NCBI GenBank assembly: GCA_945865405.1
Contig: CAMBDS010000002.1
Location: forward strand, 128,368 to 192,367
Direction: 5' to 3'
Length of the DNA: 64,000 nucleotides
Source of the DNA: Caldithrix abyssi DSM 13497
GTDB lineage: Bacteria > Electryoneota > AABM5-125-24 > Hatepunaeales > Hatepunaeaceae
Part shown: positions 27,914-36,658 of the stretch, in pieces
Layout of the letters: the number at the start of each line of letters is the position of its first letter
Position numbering within the stretch: the stretch's first letter is position 1
Position numbers and translations under genes: made by a program
Notes under the pieces: model-generated
Seen by the model: the letters and a program-made list of their open reading frames with translations, nothing else
Databases searched by the model: none
Told to the model about the DNA's origin: nothing

Positions 27914-30061
27914 TTACATCCGCCAATTATAACTCGTTTTGAAGAAGAGACTTTGATCGACTTCTTTCAAATGTGCTAAATCGGTTTCAGGATTGTCCGT
28001 CAGTGAGCCGTAACCGATGTAAATGACGCTACCGGGGAAATAACTAAAACTTGCGAGTAGGTCGGTCACGACCGAGTTGTAATGCCTGTTAAAATCGTAC
28101 TCATAGTAATCTCTCATCTCAACTATCCCTCGGAATTCAATGTAGCGATTCATCTGATAGCTTGATTTCAGACGGATTATCTGATAATCGTATACTTCCG
28201 AGTGACCGCTCCTACGATAAAAACGATTCCATGTGCCGGAAAATTCATTGGTCAACTGATTGGTTGGTTGCAAAGTGAGAGAGTAGTCAAGGCTCCTGAT
28301 ATCTCCTTGGTAAGGAGTGAACGGATCGTAATAAATTTTACCGCCGCCTTGATAACCGACAAATACGTAGGTGTTATTGACTGGTCGAATTCCAAGCTCC
28401 ACGCGGTGAAAGTTCAAGTCATAAACTTTCCCCTGGAACGTTTCGCTATAGATTCCCTCCTGTAAGTCGAGATAACTCGTGTTCGGCAATCCTATCGAAA
28501 CGCTTAACTGGGCCAGTCCTTCATCCGTTTCGTAGTACTTATCCCGTTGATAGAAGGTCCATAGCCCAGGCGTCAGGTGACTTACAAAATTACCGCTCAT
28601 CGGGATCGACCTGAATAGATTTAAGCCAAGCGCAGTAATTCCATCTCTCGGTACAAATCCTCCTTCAAGATGAAAATCCTCCGACATATCGCTGACGCCA
28701 AAAACTATCGTGTTGAGTTGATCACGATAGGCAATTGAGGCATCGATATTGTGTGCTGTGGATGTGAAACCACTGTCCGACTTAAATGACGATTGGACGT
28801 AATTCCCGGTCAAAACCGTCGTACCTGAAAGTCGATAACTTCCATCAACCCCGGCTACACGATTGTACCCTTCACCCAATTCCCTTGTCGTGAGAATCCC
28901 CCCGGCATAATTGTCATCAACGAAATACTGTTTATATCTGACAATTCCAAACTGAGCATCCTCGATTCCGGCCATCGATTGGTCGGTGGCAATGAGGGAG
29001 GTGAGATTCCCTTGCGTGCCAACTTTTCCGGTCACCTTAACGCCAAATCGCGGCTGGACGATGGTTCGGGTTGAGACAATTGCACCAATGGCGCTGAGCC
29101 GCGTCAATCCTGCCAATCCGAACTGCTCCATCCCTTCCATAAAAAACGGGCGTTTCTCTGAATAGAATTGCGGAAATCTCAAGTTAACGTCAACTCGACC
29201 GGCGTCAGCCTCGATCTGGCTAAAATCGGGATTGTAGGTGGCATCGAGAGTCATTGACGAGCCAAGGCCATATTTGGCGGTAACGCCAAATTCAGCTTTG
29301 TCAATGTCTGTTTCATAATTCGATCCATTGTACGATTTATGTCGCGTGTAGATAGCCGACGGTAGAATTTCAAGGGTTAGACGCTTGGCGAGTCCCGTGA
29401 ACCTTGCTTTGGCAAGCTGTGCTCCGAAGGGGCCTTGCTCGGGGTAGTAACCGGGCGAAAGATAGTAATGAGAATTGTGGACTATTTTCCGGGCAAAACC
29501 GATCCCCATCTCCACTTGTTCTCCTGCCCGATAACGCAAAGACTTCAGAGGAATCCGAAGCTCAACAGCATAACCTTCACCTACCAATTTTCCTGCTGAT
29601 TCATAGATAAAATCGTGGGAATCATCACCATCGGATGTCGGATCTAACATCGCGTCCCATTGAACTCCAATCGGATTCGAACAAAAGTATGGCACAAACT
29701 GTTCATCATTCTGGGCATCGATAACGACTCCTACAAAGTCTTCATCGAACACCCCATCACGCTTGGCAAGCGAAGCCTTTATCAGTTCTGGGTTTTGGTC
29801 GTAGCAATGGAAGGCAAAATAGAGGTTTTCAGCATCATACGCCGTATAGGCGAGGGTAATTTCCTCCGTCGGTTTGCCAACGGTCGGCTTGAAGGTGATA
29901 AACGAGGTACATGGATCGCAGTTTGCCCAGGTCTTGTCAGTAAGGTCGCCATCGATTACCGGAGGGACTTCGGTTTTAAATGTCGGGATCGTCTCGAACG
30001 CTGACGAGACTAATACAGAACCGAAAGTCAGGCATATCGCCAAAAGGCAAAGTTTTCGCAA
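27914..30061 (-). CDS. CBM9-like/DUF5916 outer-membrane beta-barrel protein
   Basis: 715 residues with a signal peptide (about 1-20). The first 200 residues form a carbohydrate-binding family 9-like domain (PPVIDGDLTDKTWANC, YTAYDAENLYFAFHCYD, GYAVELRIPLKSLRY). The rest is DUF5916: NPDFSQIEADAGRVDVNLRF and a YSEKRPFFMEG motif, then alternating beta strands to a C-terminal SYNWRM. This family occurs widely in FCB bacteria as an outer-membrane barrel with a periplasmic or surface sugar-binding module; substrates are generally unproven. It is 25 bases from dtd on the same strand. Confidence 0.85.
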   Translation of the reverse strand: MRKLCLLAICLTFGSVLVSSAFETIPTFKTEVPPVIDGDLTDKTWANCDPCTSFITFKPTVGKPTEEITLAYTAYDAENLYFAFHCYDQNPELIKASLAKRDGVFDEDFVGVVIDAQNDEQFVPYFCSNPIGVQWDAMLDPTSDGDDSHDFIYESAGKLVGEGYAVELRIPLKSLRYRAGEQVEMGIGFARKIVHNSHYYLSPGYYPEQGPFGAQLAKARFTGLAKRLTLEILPSAIYTRHKSYNGSNYETDIDKAEFGVTAKYGLGSSMTLDATYNPDFSQIEADAGRVDVNLRFPQFYSEKRPFFMEGMEQFGLAGLTRLSAIGAIVSTRTIVQPRFGVKVTGKVGTQGNLTSLIATDQSMAGIEDAQFGIVRYKQYFVDDNYAGGILTTRELGEGYNRVAGVDGSYRLSGTTVLTGNYVQSSFKSDSGFTSTAHNIDASIAYRDQLNTIVFGVSDMSEDFHLEGGFVPRDGITALGLNLFRSIPMSGNFVSHLTPGLWTFYQRDKYYETDEGLAQLSVSIGLPNTSYLDLQEGIYSETFQGKVYDLNFHRVELGIRPVNNTYVFVGYQGGGKIYYDPFTPYQGDIRSLDYSLTLQPTNQLTNEFSGTWNRFYRRSGHSEVYDYQIIRLKSSYQMNRYIEFRGIVEMRDYYEYDFNRHYNSVVTDLLASFSYFPGSVIYIGYGSLTDNPETDLAHLKEVDQSLFFKTSYNWRM

Positions 30062-30086
30062 TTGTTCTCCTCAAGTTGCTTGGGGA

Positions 30087-30548
30087 CTACTTCGACGAGA
30101 CCGCTGGTGGTGGTGATTCTATCAATATAGTGACCGGGCCGTCATTGACAAGTGAGACTTCCATCTTTGCGCGGAAAATGCCTCGTTTGACGGGGACGCT
30201 CTCACTCTCTAATAGACTACAGAATTGGTCAAAAAGTTTCACGGCTTGTTCGGGAGGAGCGGCGCTGATGAATGCGGGTCGTCTACCCTTGATGATGTCG
30301 GCGTAAAGCGTGAATTGCGACACAGCGAGGATTTCGCCTCCCACATCGGCGAGGGAGAGGTTCATCTTGTCTTCTGAGTCTTCGAAGATGCGTAGGGAGG
30401 CTACTTTGCGAGCCATCCAAGTGAGCGACTCGTCGGTGTCGTTGTGAGTGAGCCCAACAAGTAAAAGAAAGCCTTTACCGATGGTAGAGACAATCTGACC
30501 ATCGACTGTGACCGAAGCGGAAGAGACGCGTTGGACGACTGATTTCAT
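30087..30548 (-). CDS. dtd: D-aminoacyl-tRNA deacylase Dtd
   Basis: 153 residues, standard length. It removes D-amino acids (and glycine) mischarged on tRNA. Both family signatures are present: SQFTLYAD, the active-site loop, and NDGPVTILIES with the Gly-Pro dipeptide that enforces chirality. The start ATG gives the expected MKSVVQRV N-terminus. Confidence 0.95.
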   Translation of the reverse strand: MKSVVQRVSSASVTVDGQIVSTIGKGFLLLVGLTHNDTDESLTWMARKVASLRIFEDSEDKMNLSLADVGGEILAVSQFTLYADIIKGRRPAFISAAPPEQAVKLFDQFCSLLESESVPVKRGIFRAKMEVSLVNDGPVTILIESPPPAVSSK

Positions 30549-30629
30549 ATAGTTCGATTGCCATATTGGATGACTGGTTAAACCCGCCCAGCAAAGCTGG
30601 CCGGGCTACACGCATATCAGATTTTCCGC

Positions 30630-30671
30630 CGTCAGGTCACCGTCCGTTTCTAACGGACTAAAGACCTGACG
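30630..30671. repeat. Nested GTCAGGTC / GTCCGTT hairpin
   Basis: Outer arms CGTCAGGTC (30630-30638) and GACCTGACG (30663-30671) enclose inner arms GTCCGTT (30642-30648) and AACGGAC (30652-30658) with a TCT loop. The outer arm recurs near 59.6 and 60.2 kb, and the inner arm recurs in the palindrome at 63101-63132. Confidence 0.8.
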
Positions 30672-30784
30672 AAACAAAGAGTAAGAAAACGCGCCGCAAG
30701 GAGTGGACACCCTGCGGTAAATGAATAGCGACTTGCGCCAGAGCGATTAGGAAAGACGGGAAAGAATATCGCCCGATAGAAGAA

Positions 30785-30820
30785 ACACCCCCCCTTGATC
30801 CCCCCCGCAAGCGGTGGGGA
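30785..30820 (+). repeat. C-rich GCAAGCGG element, complete intergenic copy
   Basis: ACACCCCCCC, then TTGAT, then a second C-run, then GCAAGCGGTGGGG. It is the reference copy for the ones found inside coding regions. Confidence 0.8.
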
Positions 30821-30858
30821 GACGAGTGGACAGATAGTCTGCCTTCCAAAATAAATAC

Positions 30859-30907
30859 AAGAGACCGGTCGCCAGGATCAAATTGAAGCCCAAACGACCG
30901 GTCTCTT
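30859..30907 (-). terminator. Terminator of the minus-strand T9SS protein gene
   Basis: Perfect 13-bp arms (30859-30871 with 30895-30907, AAGAGACCGGTCG) and a 23-base loop. On the minus strand the stem is followed by TGTATTTATTTT. It begins 27 bases after the gene's stop. Confidence 0.7.
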
Positions 30908-30934
30908 TAACTGCCGAAGTGCGCCGCGAAGGGC

Positions 30935-33127
30935 TTACTTCATCAAAACCATCTTCTTGGTGCTGGTGAATTCGCCAGCAGTGAGTCGGTAGGAATAGAC
31001 TCCGGCCGGAAGATTCGTTGCATCGAAGTTGAAGGAATGGAAGCCGGCTTCGAGACGACCGCTGAACTGATCGCCGACAAGACGACCGCTCATGTCAAAG
31101 ACAGCAAAGGTGACTTCGCCGGAATTGGCAAGCGCGAAATCGATGCTGGTGGTCGGGTTGAAGGGGTTCGGGTAGTTTTGGTTCAGGGTATATTCACCAG
31201 GAACACCGGGTCGCACATTCTCGTTGATCGAAAGGCTCGCATCGGCTCTGAGACGCCAGTTGAAATTGCGACGACCTTCCCAGTTGCTCGAAACAATCAG
31301 TGTCGCGGCGATTGTAGTATCGACGTTTGCATGGAAAGTCACATTGACCATCGTCGTTTCATTCGATGCGACTGCGAAGACCTGCTTGTCCAAAGTAACA
31401 AAGTTACGGGCACTGACGGGAATAGCGATTCTTGTTACGAATACGGTATCGGTACCGGTTCCAATGAACATCGCGTTGATTACGTGATCCTGACCGATAG
31501 TGACTGCACCAAAGTCAAGAGTGTCCGGTTCAATCCTCACGAAGGGACCGGCTGGCAGACGGTTGCTCTTGGCAATTTGGGCCTCGATAGCATAATCGGA
31601 AGACTCAGAAGGACCAACCTGACCGAAATCGGCAGTAGAGAACCACATTACGGATGGCATTAAGGTATTGCCGCCAGCCGAAGGTGGTGTGCCGTCCTGC
31701 CCGATGCGAAGGCCGTCACCTGCCCGTGCGAAAACGGCAAACATCTCGGTAGGCCCATCGATGATGATTTGTGCTTCTTCTTCAAGTTCCTCTGTCAAAT
31801 CGACAGTGATGTACTGCGAATCAAGCGAACCGTCGGTGTAGAAGGTGTCCTGATAAAAGAACTGGTAGGACTGATTGTTTTGGTCGAAGATTCCGGCGGC
31901 AACCGGGACTTCATGCTCACCTTCAGCGGTCGGGAAGACGAGGACGCGGAAACCGCGAAGCTCATAAAGGAACTCGTCAGAAGGTTTGGGGAAGCAAGCG
32001 CCAAAACCGTCGCCACCGATACTTCCATCTACGATGCCGTCGGTGTAACCGACAAACTCATCGGCCCCGTCAATAGGATCCCAAGTCGTCTGTTCGAGAC
32101 CGCTGATGTTGTTTTCACCGCTGGCATCATCGTCAGCGAATACGCTCGCCCAGATGTAAAAACGGCCGGGAGCGTCCATTGAAAAGGTGGTGTCACATTC
32201 AACCTGAACGGAATCGTGGGCGTCGAGGTTTTCGACAACTATATCACGGCTCCAGATAGCTTCACCTTCGATGTCTTGACAAGTGAAAGTGACGAGACAG
32301 ACATCGACATCAATTGAACCGAGATTCTTCAAATTGGCGAAAATGCTCTTCTCTTCGTTGGTCTTGACCAAGAATCTTCCGCCAAAAGGAATGTTTTGGT
32401 TGGAATTATAGACTGAGGCTACTGAAAGATCCATGAATTGCTCGAGGGTCCCATTTGCAATGACACAAAGATCACCGCCGCCGAGGGTTCGGACAACATC
32501 GGTCCAGTCTGCATGATTGTTGGAAGGAGCCTGACCGATAAAGAGGTAGCTTCGGTCATTGAAGTTGCCTGCGCCGTCCGATTGGGGCCAGTAACCGCGG
32601 CCACCACCCTGTGGATTGATGCCCGGGCAAGGACCATAGACGACGCTGAAGGTTACACCATCGGCGAAATCGATGTAGTTGTTCTCACCGAGGTCGAATT
32701 CGTACCACGGAGCACCTTCCTGGGGCAAGCCTTCGTTTAACGTCTTTGTGTAAAGTCGCTGTCCAAGATTGTTGCCATTTTCACGATAAACTGAGATTGT
32801 AAAAGGAGCGGCAACATTGTTGGGGTTTGACGGTGCGGCTTTTATCATTTGCAAGGTGAAGGCGCTGGGTGTTGTAAATCGTACTCGTGTCCAGATCTGC
32901 GAGGCTCCGCCAGTTGACCAATAGACAGAGGGGTCACCACAGTAAGTGATTTCATCATCGCCTGCGGGGTCTCGGGCCGGGTTGCCAAAATCGTCGCTTT
33001 GCTCAACAGTGGGGCCGAGATCGATTGTACGGGAAGCCATAAAGCCGCCGGGATTGTTGCTCCCGAACGTCGGCGTCGCGCCAAGCGCTAACAGCCCAAC
33101 CAGCATAATTAATAAGACTTGCTTCAT
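30935..33127 (-). CDS. T9SS-exported surface/secreted protein with ASH-like domain
   Basis: The start at 33127 has AGGAG at 5-base spacing and yields a good signal peptide (MKQVLLIMLVGLLALG); an adjacent ATG at 33130 is possible. About 730 residues. The N-terminal half is beta-rich with no recognised family (ASRTIDLGP; ITYCGDPSVYWSTGG). The segment starting RIEPDTLDFGAVTIGQ is an ASH/HYDIN-like Ig domain, as often found before sorting tails. The C-terminus (NYPNPFNPTTSIDFAL to KKMVLMK) is a T9SS type A sorting domain. A terminator follows directly. Role at the cell surface unknown. Confidence 0.8.
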   Translation of the reverse strand: MKQVLLIMLVGLLALGATPTFGSNNPGGFMASRTIDLGPTVEQSDDFGNPARDPAGDDEITYCGDPSVYWSTGGASQIWTRVRFTTPSAFTLQMIKAAPSNPNNVAAPFTISVYRENGNNLGQRLYTKTLNEGLPQEGAPWYEFDLGENNYIDFADGVTFSVVYGPCPGINPQGGGRGYWPQSDGAGNFNDRSYLFIGQAPSNNHADWTDVVRTLGGGDLCVIANGTLEQFMDLSVASVYNSNQNIPFGGRFLVKTNEEKSIFANLKNLGSIDVDVCLVTFTCQDIEGEAIWSRDIVVENLDAHDSVQVECDTTFSMDAPGRFYIWASVFADDDASGENNISGLEQTTWDPIDGADEFVGYTDGIVDGSIGGDGFGACFPKPSDEFLYELRGFRVLVFPTAEGEHEVPVAAGIFDQNNQSYQFFYQDTFYTDGSLDSQYITVDLTEELEEEAQIIIDGPTEMFAVFARAGDGLRIGQDGTPPSAGGNTLMPSVMWFSTADFGQVGPSESSDYAIEAQIAKSNRLPAGPFVRIEPDTLDFGAVTIGQDHVINAMFIGTGTDTVFVTRIAIPVSARNFVTLDKQVFAVASNETTMVNVTFHANVDTTIAATLIVSSNWEGRRNFNWRLRADASLSINENVRPGVPGEYTLNQNYPNPFNPTTSIDFALANSGEVTFAVFDMSGRLVGDQFSGRLEAGFHSFNFDATNLPAGVYSYRLTAGEFTSTKKMVLMK

Positions 33128-33266
33128 CATTTCTCCTGAAATCTTGATTGAAACGTAGGGGCGCATGCTGCCAGAACTCAAGAATTGAATATCTCCGGCG
33201 CCCGCGCACTGAGTTGATTTAGAATTTCGATGGAATATCCGTTAAACAGATACTCCAGTTGTTGTG

Positions 33267-34748
33267 TCATCTCTGCCGAAGCCCGGCGATCTGTTCCTCC
33301 CAGTTTCCCCGGAAGTGCTCTGGATCGCGCTGACTTATGGCAGCCAGATAAACATCGTCCTGTCCGTCCTCCCTCCTCAGAACAATCGCCCAGGCCTGAC
33401 GCTGGTTAAGCATATAAGTAAGCATCAGACCGAGAGTCATTATGATGAACCCGGCCCAGACGATAGGCCGTCCACCTTCTTTTGTCACTTCAAGAACGGT
33501 CGCATACCGGCCTTGGGTTCCTCTAGCTACCGTGATGTCGGAAAGGCTGAAAGCGACTGGGAGGTTGCTTCCCATGTGGGCATCGGATCTAGCAAAAACC
33601 CACGAAGCACCAATCATCGCTCCGGCCTGATAAACTTCGACACGGGCGGCCGGATTGTTAAGCTCTTCTGTGGCCGAGAATGGTTTGAAATTCCCGTCCA
33701 TTTTAAAATCGTTGAAGAACTGCGGAACGGCTACTGAATAACCGCCCCAAGGCAACGGAACGAGTGAAGCACCAATTTTTACGCGAAGATCGAGATGATT
33801 GCCTTCGCCCTCGCAGTGAAGGACGACGGTATCAACGGAGGCTTGACCGCCAATCGATTGAAAGCTCGATTGATAGAAGCGATAGCCACGTTCGCGGAGC
33901 GGGCTGTTGACTTCTATCTTCTTTTGGTAAAGCTCGCGATCACCCTCAAGGACTGTCACGGTGCTGACGTAGCTCTTGATATTACCTTGAAACGGCATCG
34001 ATCCGTGTTCGTCGGTAATATCGAAGTCAGTGCTAAGTTCGGCTGTCTTTAGCCAGAGCGATCTCGCATTGGGGGGAGCACCGAAAATAACTTTGGCGCT
34101 GTCGCCCTTGACCAATTCGACCCTGCCTCGACGTCCGCCGGGAGCTTCGACCCAAAGGTTTAAGCCAACCGGGTAATAGATGATACGAAAGTCATCGATT
34201 TTTAGACGGAACCCCCACTCCGGCTGTCCAACTATTTGACCTGGAGCGCCGACAACCTGCATTTTATAGGTCGTCAGGCTAACGGCAAGCCCGCCAACGA
34301 TCAAAAGTAACATTCCGAGATGGCTTAAGACCGGTCCCAAACGCGAGAGCCCACCGCTCGTGCCGGCGAACATTACCTTGCCGTTGGACTCTTTCCGTGC
34401 AATCGAGAAGCCAAGCTTGCGTAGCAATTGGTTTGCTTTGACTTCGCCATCTCTGACCACAAGCTTCGCGTTGAGAGGCATCATACCGAATGTGATGGGA
34501 TCTTCGCGAAACGTCCTGGCGAAAGCCTGTCGAAAGAGAATCGGGGCTCGTTCGATGATACAGACCGTAAGACTAAGCGACAGGATACCGAGCATCAGCC
34601 GGAACCACCAGGATCGGAAAGGGTCACTCAGGCCGAATATATTAAAGAGCAGCGTTTCGTTAGTGCTTTTGGGGAGAAGTTCGCCAGCCAGGAGAGCAAG
34701 AAGCGAGAGCGCAGCCGCAAGGACGAGTATCCAAACGGCGAACTTCAT
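33267..34748 (-). CDS. resB: ResB-like cytochrome c biogenesis protein
   Basis: 493 residues. ResB (Ccs1) works with ResC/CcsA to deliver and attach haem to apocytochromes c outside the inner membrane (System II). Membrane helices lie near residues 1-25 and 50-70, another near 140 (LSHLGMLLLIVGGLAVSLTTYKM) and the last near 450 (GFIIMTLGLMLTYML), with a large periplasmic domain between the third and fourth, as in the family. VNSPLRERGYRFYQSSF is a typical ResB segment. No ccsA gene is adjacent. In-frame codons upstream of this ATG read GRIWDLLNS, like the usual ResB N-terminus, but contain no ATG, GTG or TTG. Confidence 0.85.
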   Translation of the reverse strand: MKFAVWILVLAAALSLLALLAGELLPKSTNETLLFNIFGLSDPFRSWWFRLMLGILSLSLTVCIIERAPILFRQAFARTFREDPITFGMMPLNAKLVVRDGEVKANQLLRKLGFSIARKESNGKVMFAGTSGGLSRLGPVLSHLGMLLLIVGGLAVSLTTYKMQVVGAPGQIVGQPEWGFRLKIDDFRIIYYPVGLNLWVEAPGGRRGRVELVKGDSAKVIFGAPPNARSLWLKTAELSTDFDITDEHGSMPFQGNIKSYVSTVTVLEGDRELYQKKIEVNSPLRERGYRFYQSSFQSIGGQASVDTVVLHCEGEGNHLDLRVKIGASLVPLPWGGYSVAVPQFFNDFKMDGNFKPFSATEELNNPAARVEVYQAGAMIGASWVFARSDAHMGSNLPVAFSLSDITVARGTQGRYATVLEVTKEGGRPIVWAGFIIMTLGLMLTYMLNQRQAWAIVLRREDGQDDVYLAAISQRDPEHFRGNWEEQIAGLRQR

Positions 34749-34887
34749 CGAATTTAGCAGATCCCATATGCGACCGAAAATGCCGGGGGTATTGGGAGTT
34801 GTCGCTGGCTTCGTAGCTATTTTCGTGACCTTTGCACTATCTGGCTAAAACAATAAGATACGACCCAATCCAAAGTAAGTCAAGTAC

Positions 34888-35511
34888 TCACGCAAGTCTC
34901 GCACTCTCCCGCATAATGTAGAGCGATTCTTCTTTGATAATTTCCTGAACTTCTCGTGGGATCAAGCTGTTGATAATTTGACCTGCGGCGACGCGTTGCC
35001 TGATATCGCGTGAAGAGATGTCGATCATCGGGGTATCGAGTTGGATGACCTGAACGTTCCACGAAGGCGGGAACATCGGCAAGGTACTTCCTGTTCGCAC
35101 CATTGAGGCGACTGTCGCCAATCGAAAAATCTCGTCCGGCTCCTTCCAATTTGGCATATCGGCAAGGGTGTCAGCGCCGACAATCAGGAAAAGTGATGCT
35201 GCATCGACGGGGTAAAGCTGCTTCATGTGTCGGATAGTGTCGATTGTGTAGCTATTGCCTCCCTTGTCAAGTTCGAGAGTAGATATTTCAAAGATCGGGT
35301 CGGCTCCGAAAGTAGCCTCGACCATCTGAAGACGGACTTCACGCGACGCCATCGCTCCCGACGGCTTGAGTGGCTGAAGTGCTGCTGGAATAACGAAGAC
35401 CTTCTCAAGACTCAAATGCTCGGCGGCAGCCCTGGCACAGATGTAATGGCCATTGTGCGGAGGGTCGAAGCTCCCTCCGAAGATGCCAATTCTACGCACG
35501 AACTGCGTCAT
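34888..35511 (-). CDS. nadD: Nicotinate-nucleotide adenylyltransferase NadD
   Basis: 207 residues. Adenylates nicotinate mononucleotide in NAD synthesis. The nucleotidyltransferase signature GGSFDPPHNGH (with the HxGH motif) and the C-terminal ISSRDIRQR motif are both present. Its start overlaps the bamD stop by 4 bases, placing it at the end of the lnt-orf-bamD-nadD operon. Confidence 0.95.
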   Translation of the reverse strand: MTQFVRRIGIFGGSFDPPHNGHYICARAAAEHLSLEKVFVIPAALQPLKPSGAMASREVRLQMVEATFGADPIFEISTLELDKGGNSYTIDTIRHMKQLYPVDAASLFLIVGADTLADMPNWKEPDEIFRLATVASMVRTGSTLPMFPPSWNVQVIQLDTPMIDISSRDIRQRVAAGQIINSLIPREVQEIIKEESLYIMRESARLA

Positions 35512-36287
35512 TTTTCATCTAATTCAGTCGTCAGCGTCAGCCGTTTCAGTGCTTCTTCAGCTTCGAGATGATGCGAATGTTCCGGATACTTTTGGATAAA
35601 GTCGCGGTAGGATTTGATGGCATCATCGGGGCGTTCATCTCCCTCTTGAGCAAACGCGATCCAGTAGGCGGCTTCTGCTGCCCAGGGGGAATCGTAGTAC
35701 ATCACCATCACGCTCTTCAGATAAATTTCCGCAGAGCGAAAATCTTTCATTTTGATGTAGATGATGCCGCTTGAGAATTCTTTCTGGGCGAGCTTCCCAC
35801 GGCACTTTTCTATTAACTCCTGTGCTTCCCGAACCCGACTTGAACGCTCCGGGAAATAGTCTATGAATGCTTGAAGTGCGTCGATCGCTTTAACGGTGTA
35901 TTCCTGATCGAGGGAGTATTTGGGCGAGAGCTTCCAATAGGAGACACCAGCTTGAAACATCGCTTCGGCAACGAGTGGACTACGAGGAAACCGTCGCACA
36001 AGTTCGTTGAAGGAGTCAGCCGCAAGGAGATACGCCTTCAGATTAAAATGCGACATGCCAAGCAGAAACTGTGCAGAATCGACCAACGAAGAACCCGAAT
36101 AGTTCAAAGTGTAATAGTCGAAACCATCGACTGCCGCGAGGTAGTCTTCTTTCTCGTACTTAGTCTCAAGATAACGGTAGGCGGCTTCCGGCTCCATTGA
36201 TGTGATGTCAGCCTGTTTGGCGCATCCGATCGTGGAGATAAAAGCAGCTAATGGCAAAAACCAAAGGGAAATTGTATTTCTCGTCAA
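35508..36287 (-). CDS. bamD: Outer-membrane assembly lipoprotein BamD
   Basis: 259 residues. The N-terminal signal ends in a lipobox, STIGC, for lipid attachment. The rest is five tetratricopeptide-like helical repeats typical of BamD/ComL (SSLVDSAQFLLGMSHF; FPRSPLVAEAMFQAGVSYW; YFPERSSRVREAQELIEKC). BamD supports BamA in folding beta-barrels into the outer membrane, and several barrel genes lie in this window. It overlaps neighbours by 4 bases on both sides. Confidence 0.92.
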   Translation of the reverse strand: MTRNTISLWFLPLAAFISTIGCAKQADITSMEPEAAYRYLETKYEKEDYLAAVDGFDYYTLNYSGSSLVDSAQFLLGMSHFNLKAYLLAADSFNELVRRFPRSPLVAEAMFQAGVSYWKLSPKYSLDQEYTVKAIDALQAFIDYFPERSSRVREAQELIEKCRGKLAQKEFSSGIIYIKMKDFRSAEIYLKSVMVMYYDSPWAAEAAYWIAFAQEGDERPDDAIKSYRDFIQKYPEHSHHLEAEEALKRLTLTTELDEK

Positions 36288-36658
36288 CGACCTCTCACAG
36301 AATAAACAGTAAAAACCAAAAGACCGACGCCCAGAGTAACGCCGACCGGGTAAATCCAGCGATTCAATACAGAAGTTTCAGAGGGCAATTGATTTTGGGA
36401 ATCATCGCCCGAGTGTACTTTGAACGGATCGATTCTAACTCGATTGTGAACCTTCAGCTCTGACTCGATCCATAGGTTCGGAGGAAAAGCATAAGCTTTA
36501 CTTGTTGAGGACTTAGTCCTTATCAACAGACAACGGCTACTCTGTTTTGGTGAACAACTTCCCGATTGAACATTTTGCGTAACGCCCATTTCAGAGGCTG
36601 ACATAACCTGTGGCGTCCCTAACAGCGCTACCAAGATGACAGCTACACTCCTAAGCAT
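36284..36658 (-). CDS. Small bitopic exported protein of unknown function between lnt and bamD
   Basis: About 124-128 residues (starts at 36670 or 36658; the latter gives MLRSVAVILVALLG directly). A signal-like N-terminus is followed by a polar region with two Cys (SGSCSPKQSSRCLL). A C-terminal membrane segment (WIYPVGVTLGVGLLVFTVY) ends in SVRGR, predicting a periplasmic domain held by a C-terminal anchor. Its 3' end overlaps the bamD start (ATGA), and its 5' end abuts or overlaps the lnt stop at 36651, so it is part of an envelope-biogenesis operon. No family was recognised. Confidence 0.7.
   Translation of the reverse strand: MLRSVAVILVALLGTPQVMSASEMGVTQNVQSGSCSPKQSSRCLLIRTKSSTSKAYAFPPNLWIESELKVHNRVRIDPFKVHSGDDSQNQLPSETSVLNRWIYPVGVTLGVGLLVFTVYSVRGR

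Larger units (their letters stand above)
30549..30934. other. Intergenic region with nested hairpin, C-rich repeat and terminator
   Basis: No gene is supported; a 63-codon frame here merely spans repeats. From left to right: a nested palindrome of the GTCAGGTC family (30630-30671), a complete C-rich GCAAGCGG element (30785-30820) and a 13-bp terminator stem (30859-30907). Confidence 0.75.

Noticed and set aside
30658-30849. A 63-codon minus-strand frame between dtd and the T9SS gene
   Set aside because: It is made of the nested hairpin and the C-rich repeat, with no upstream ribosome site.
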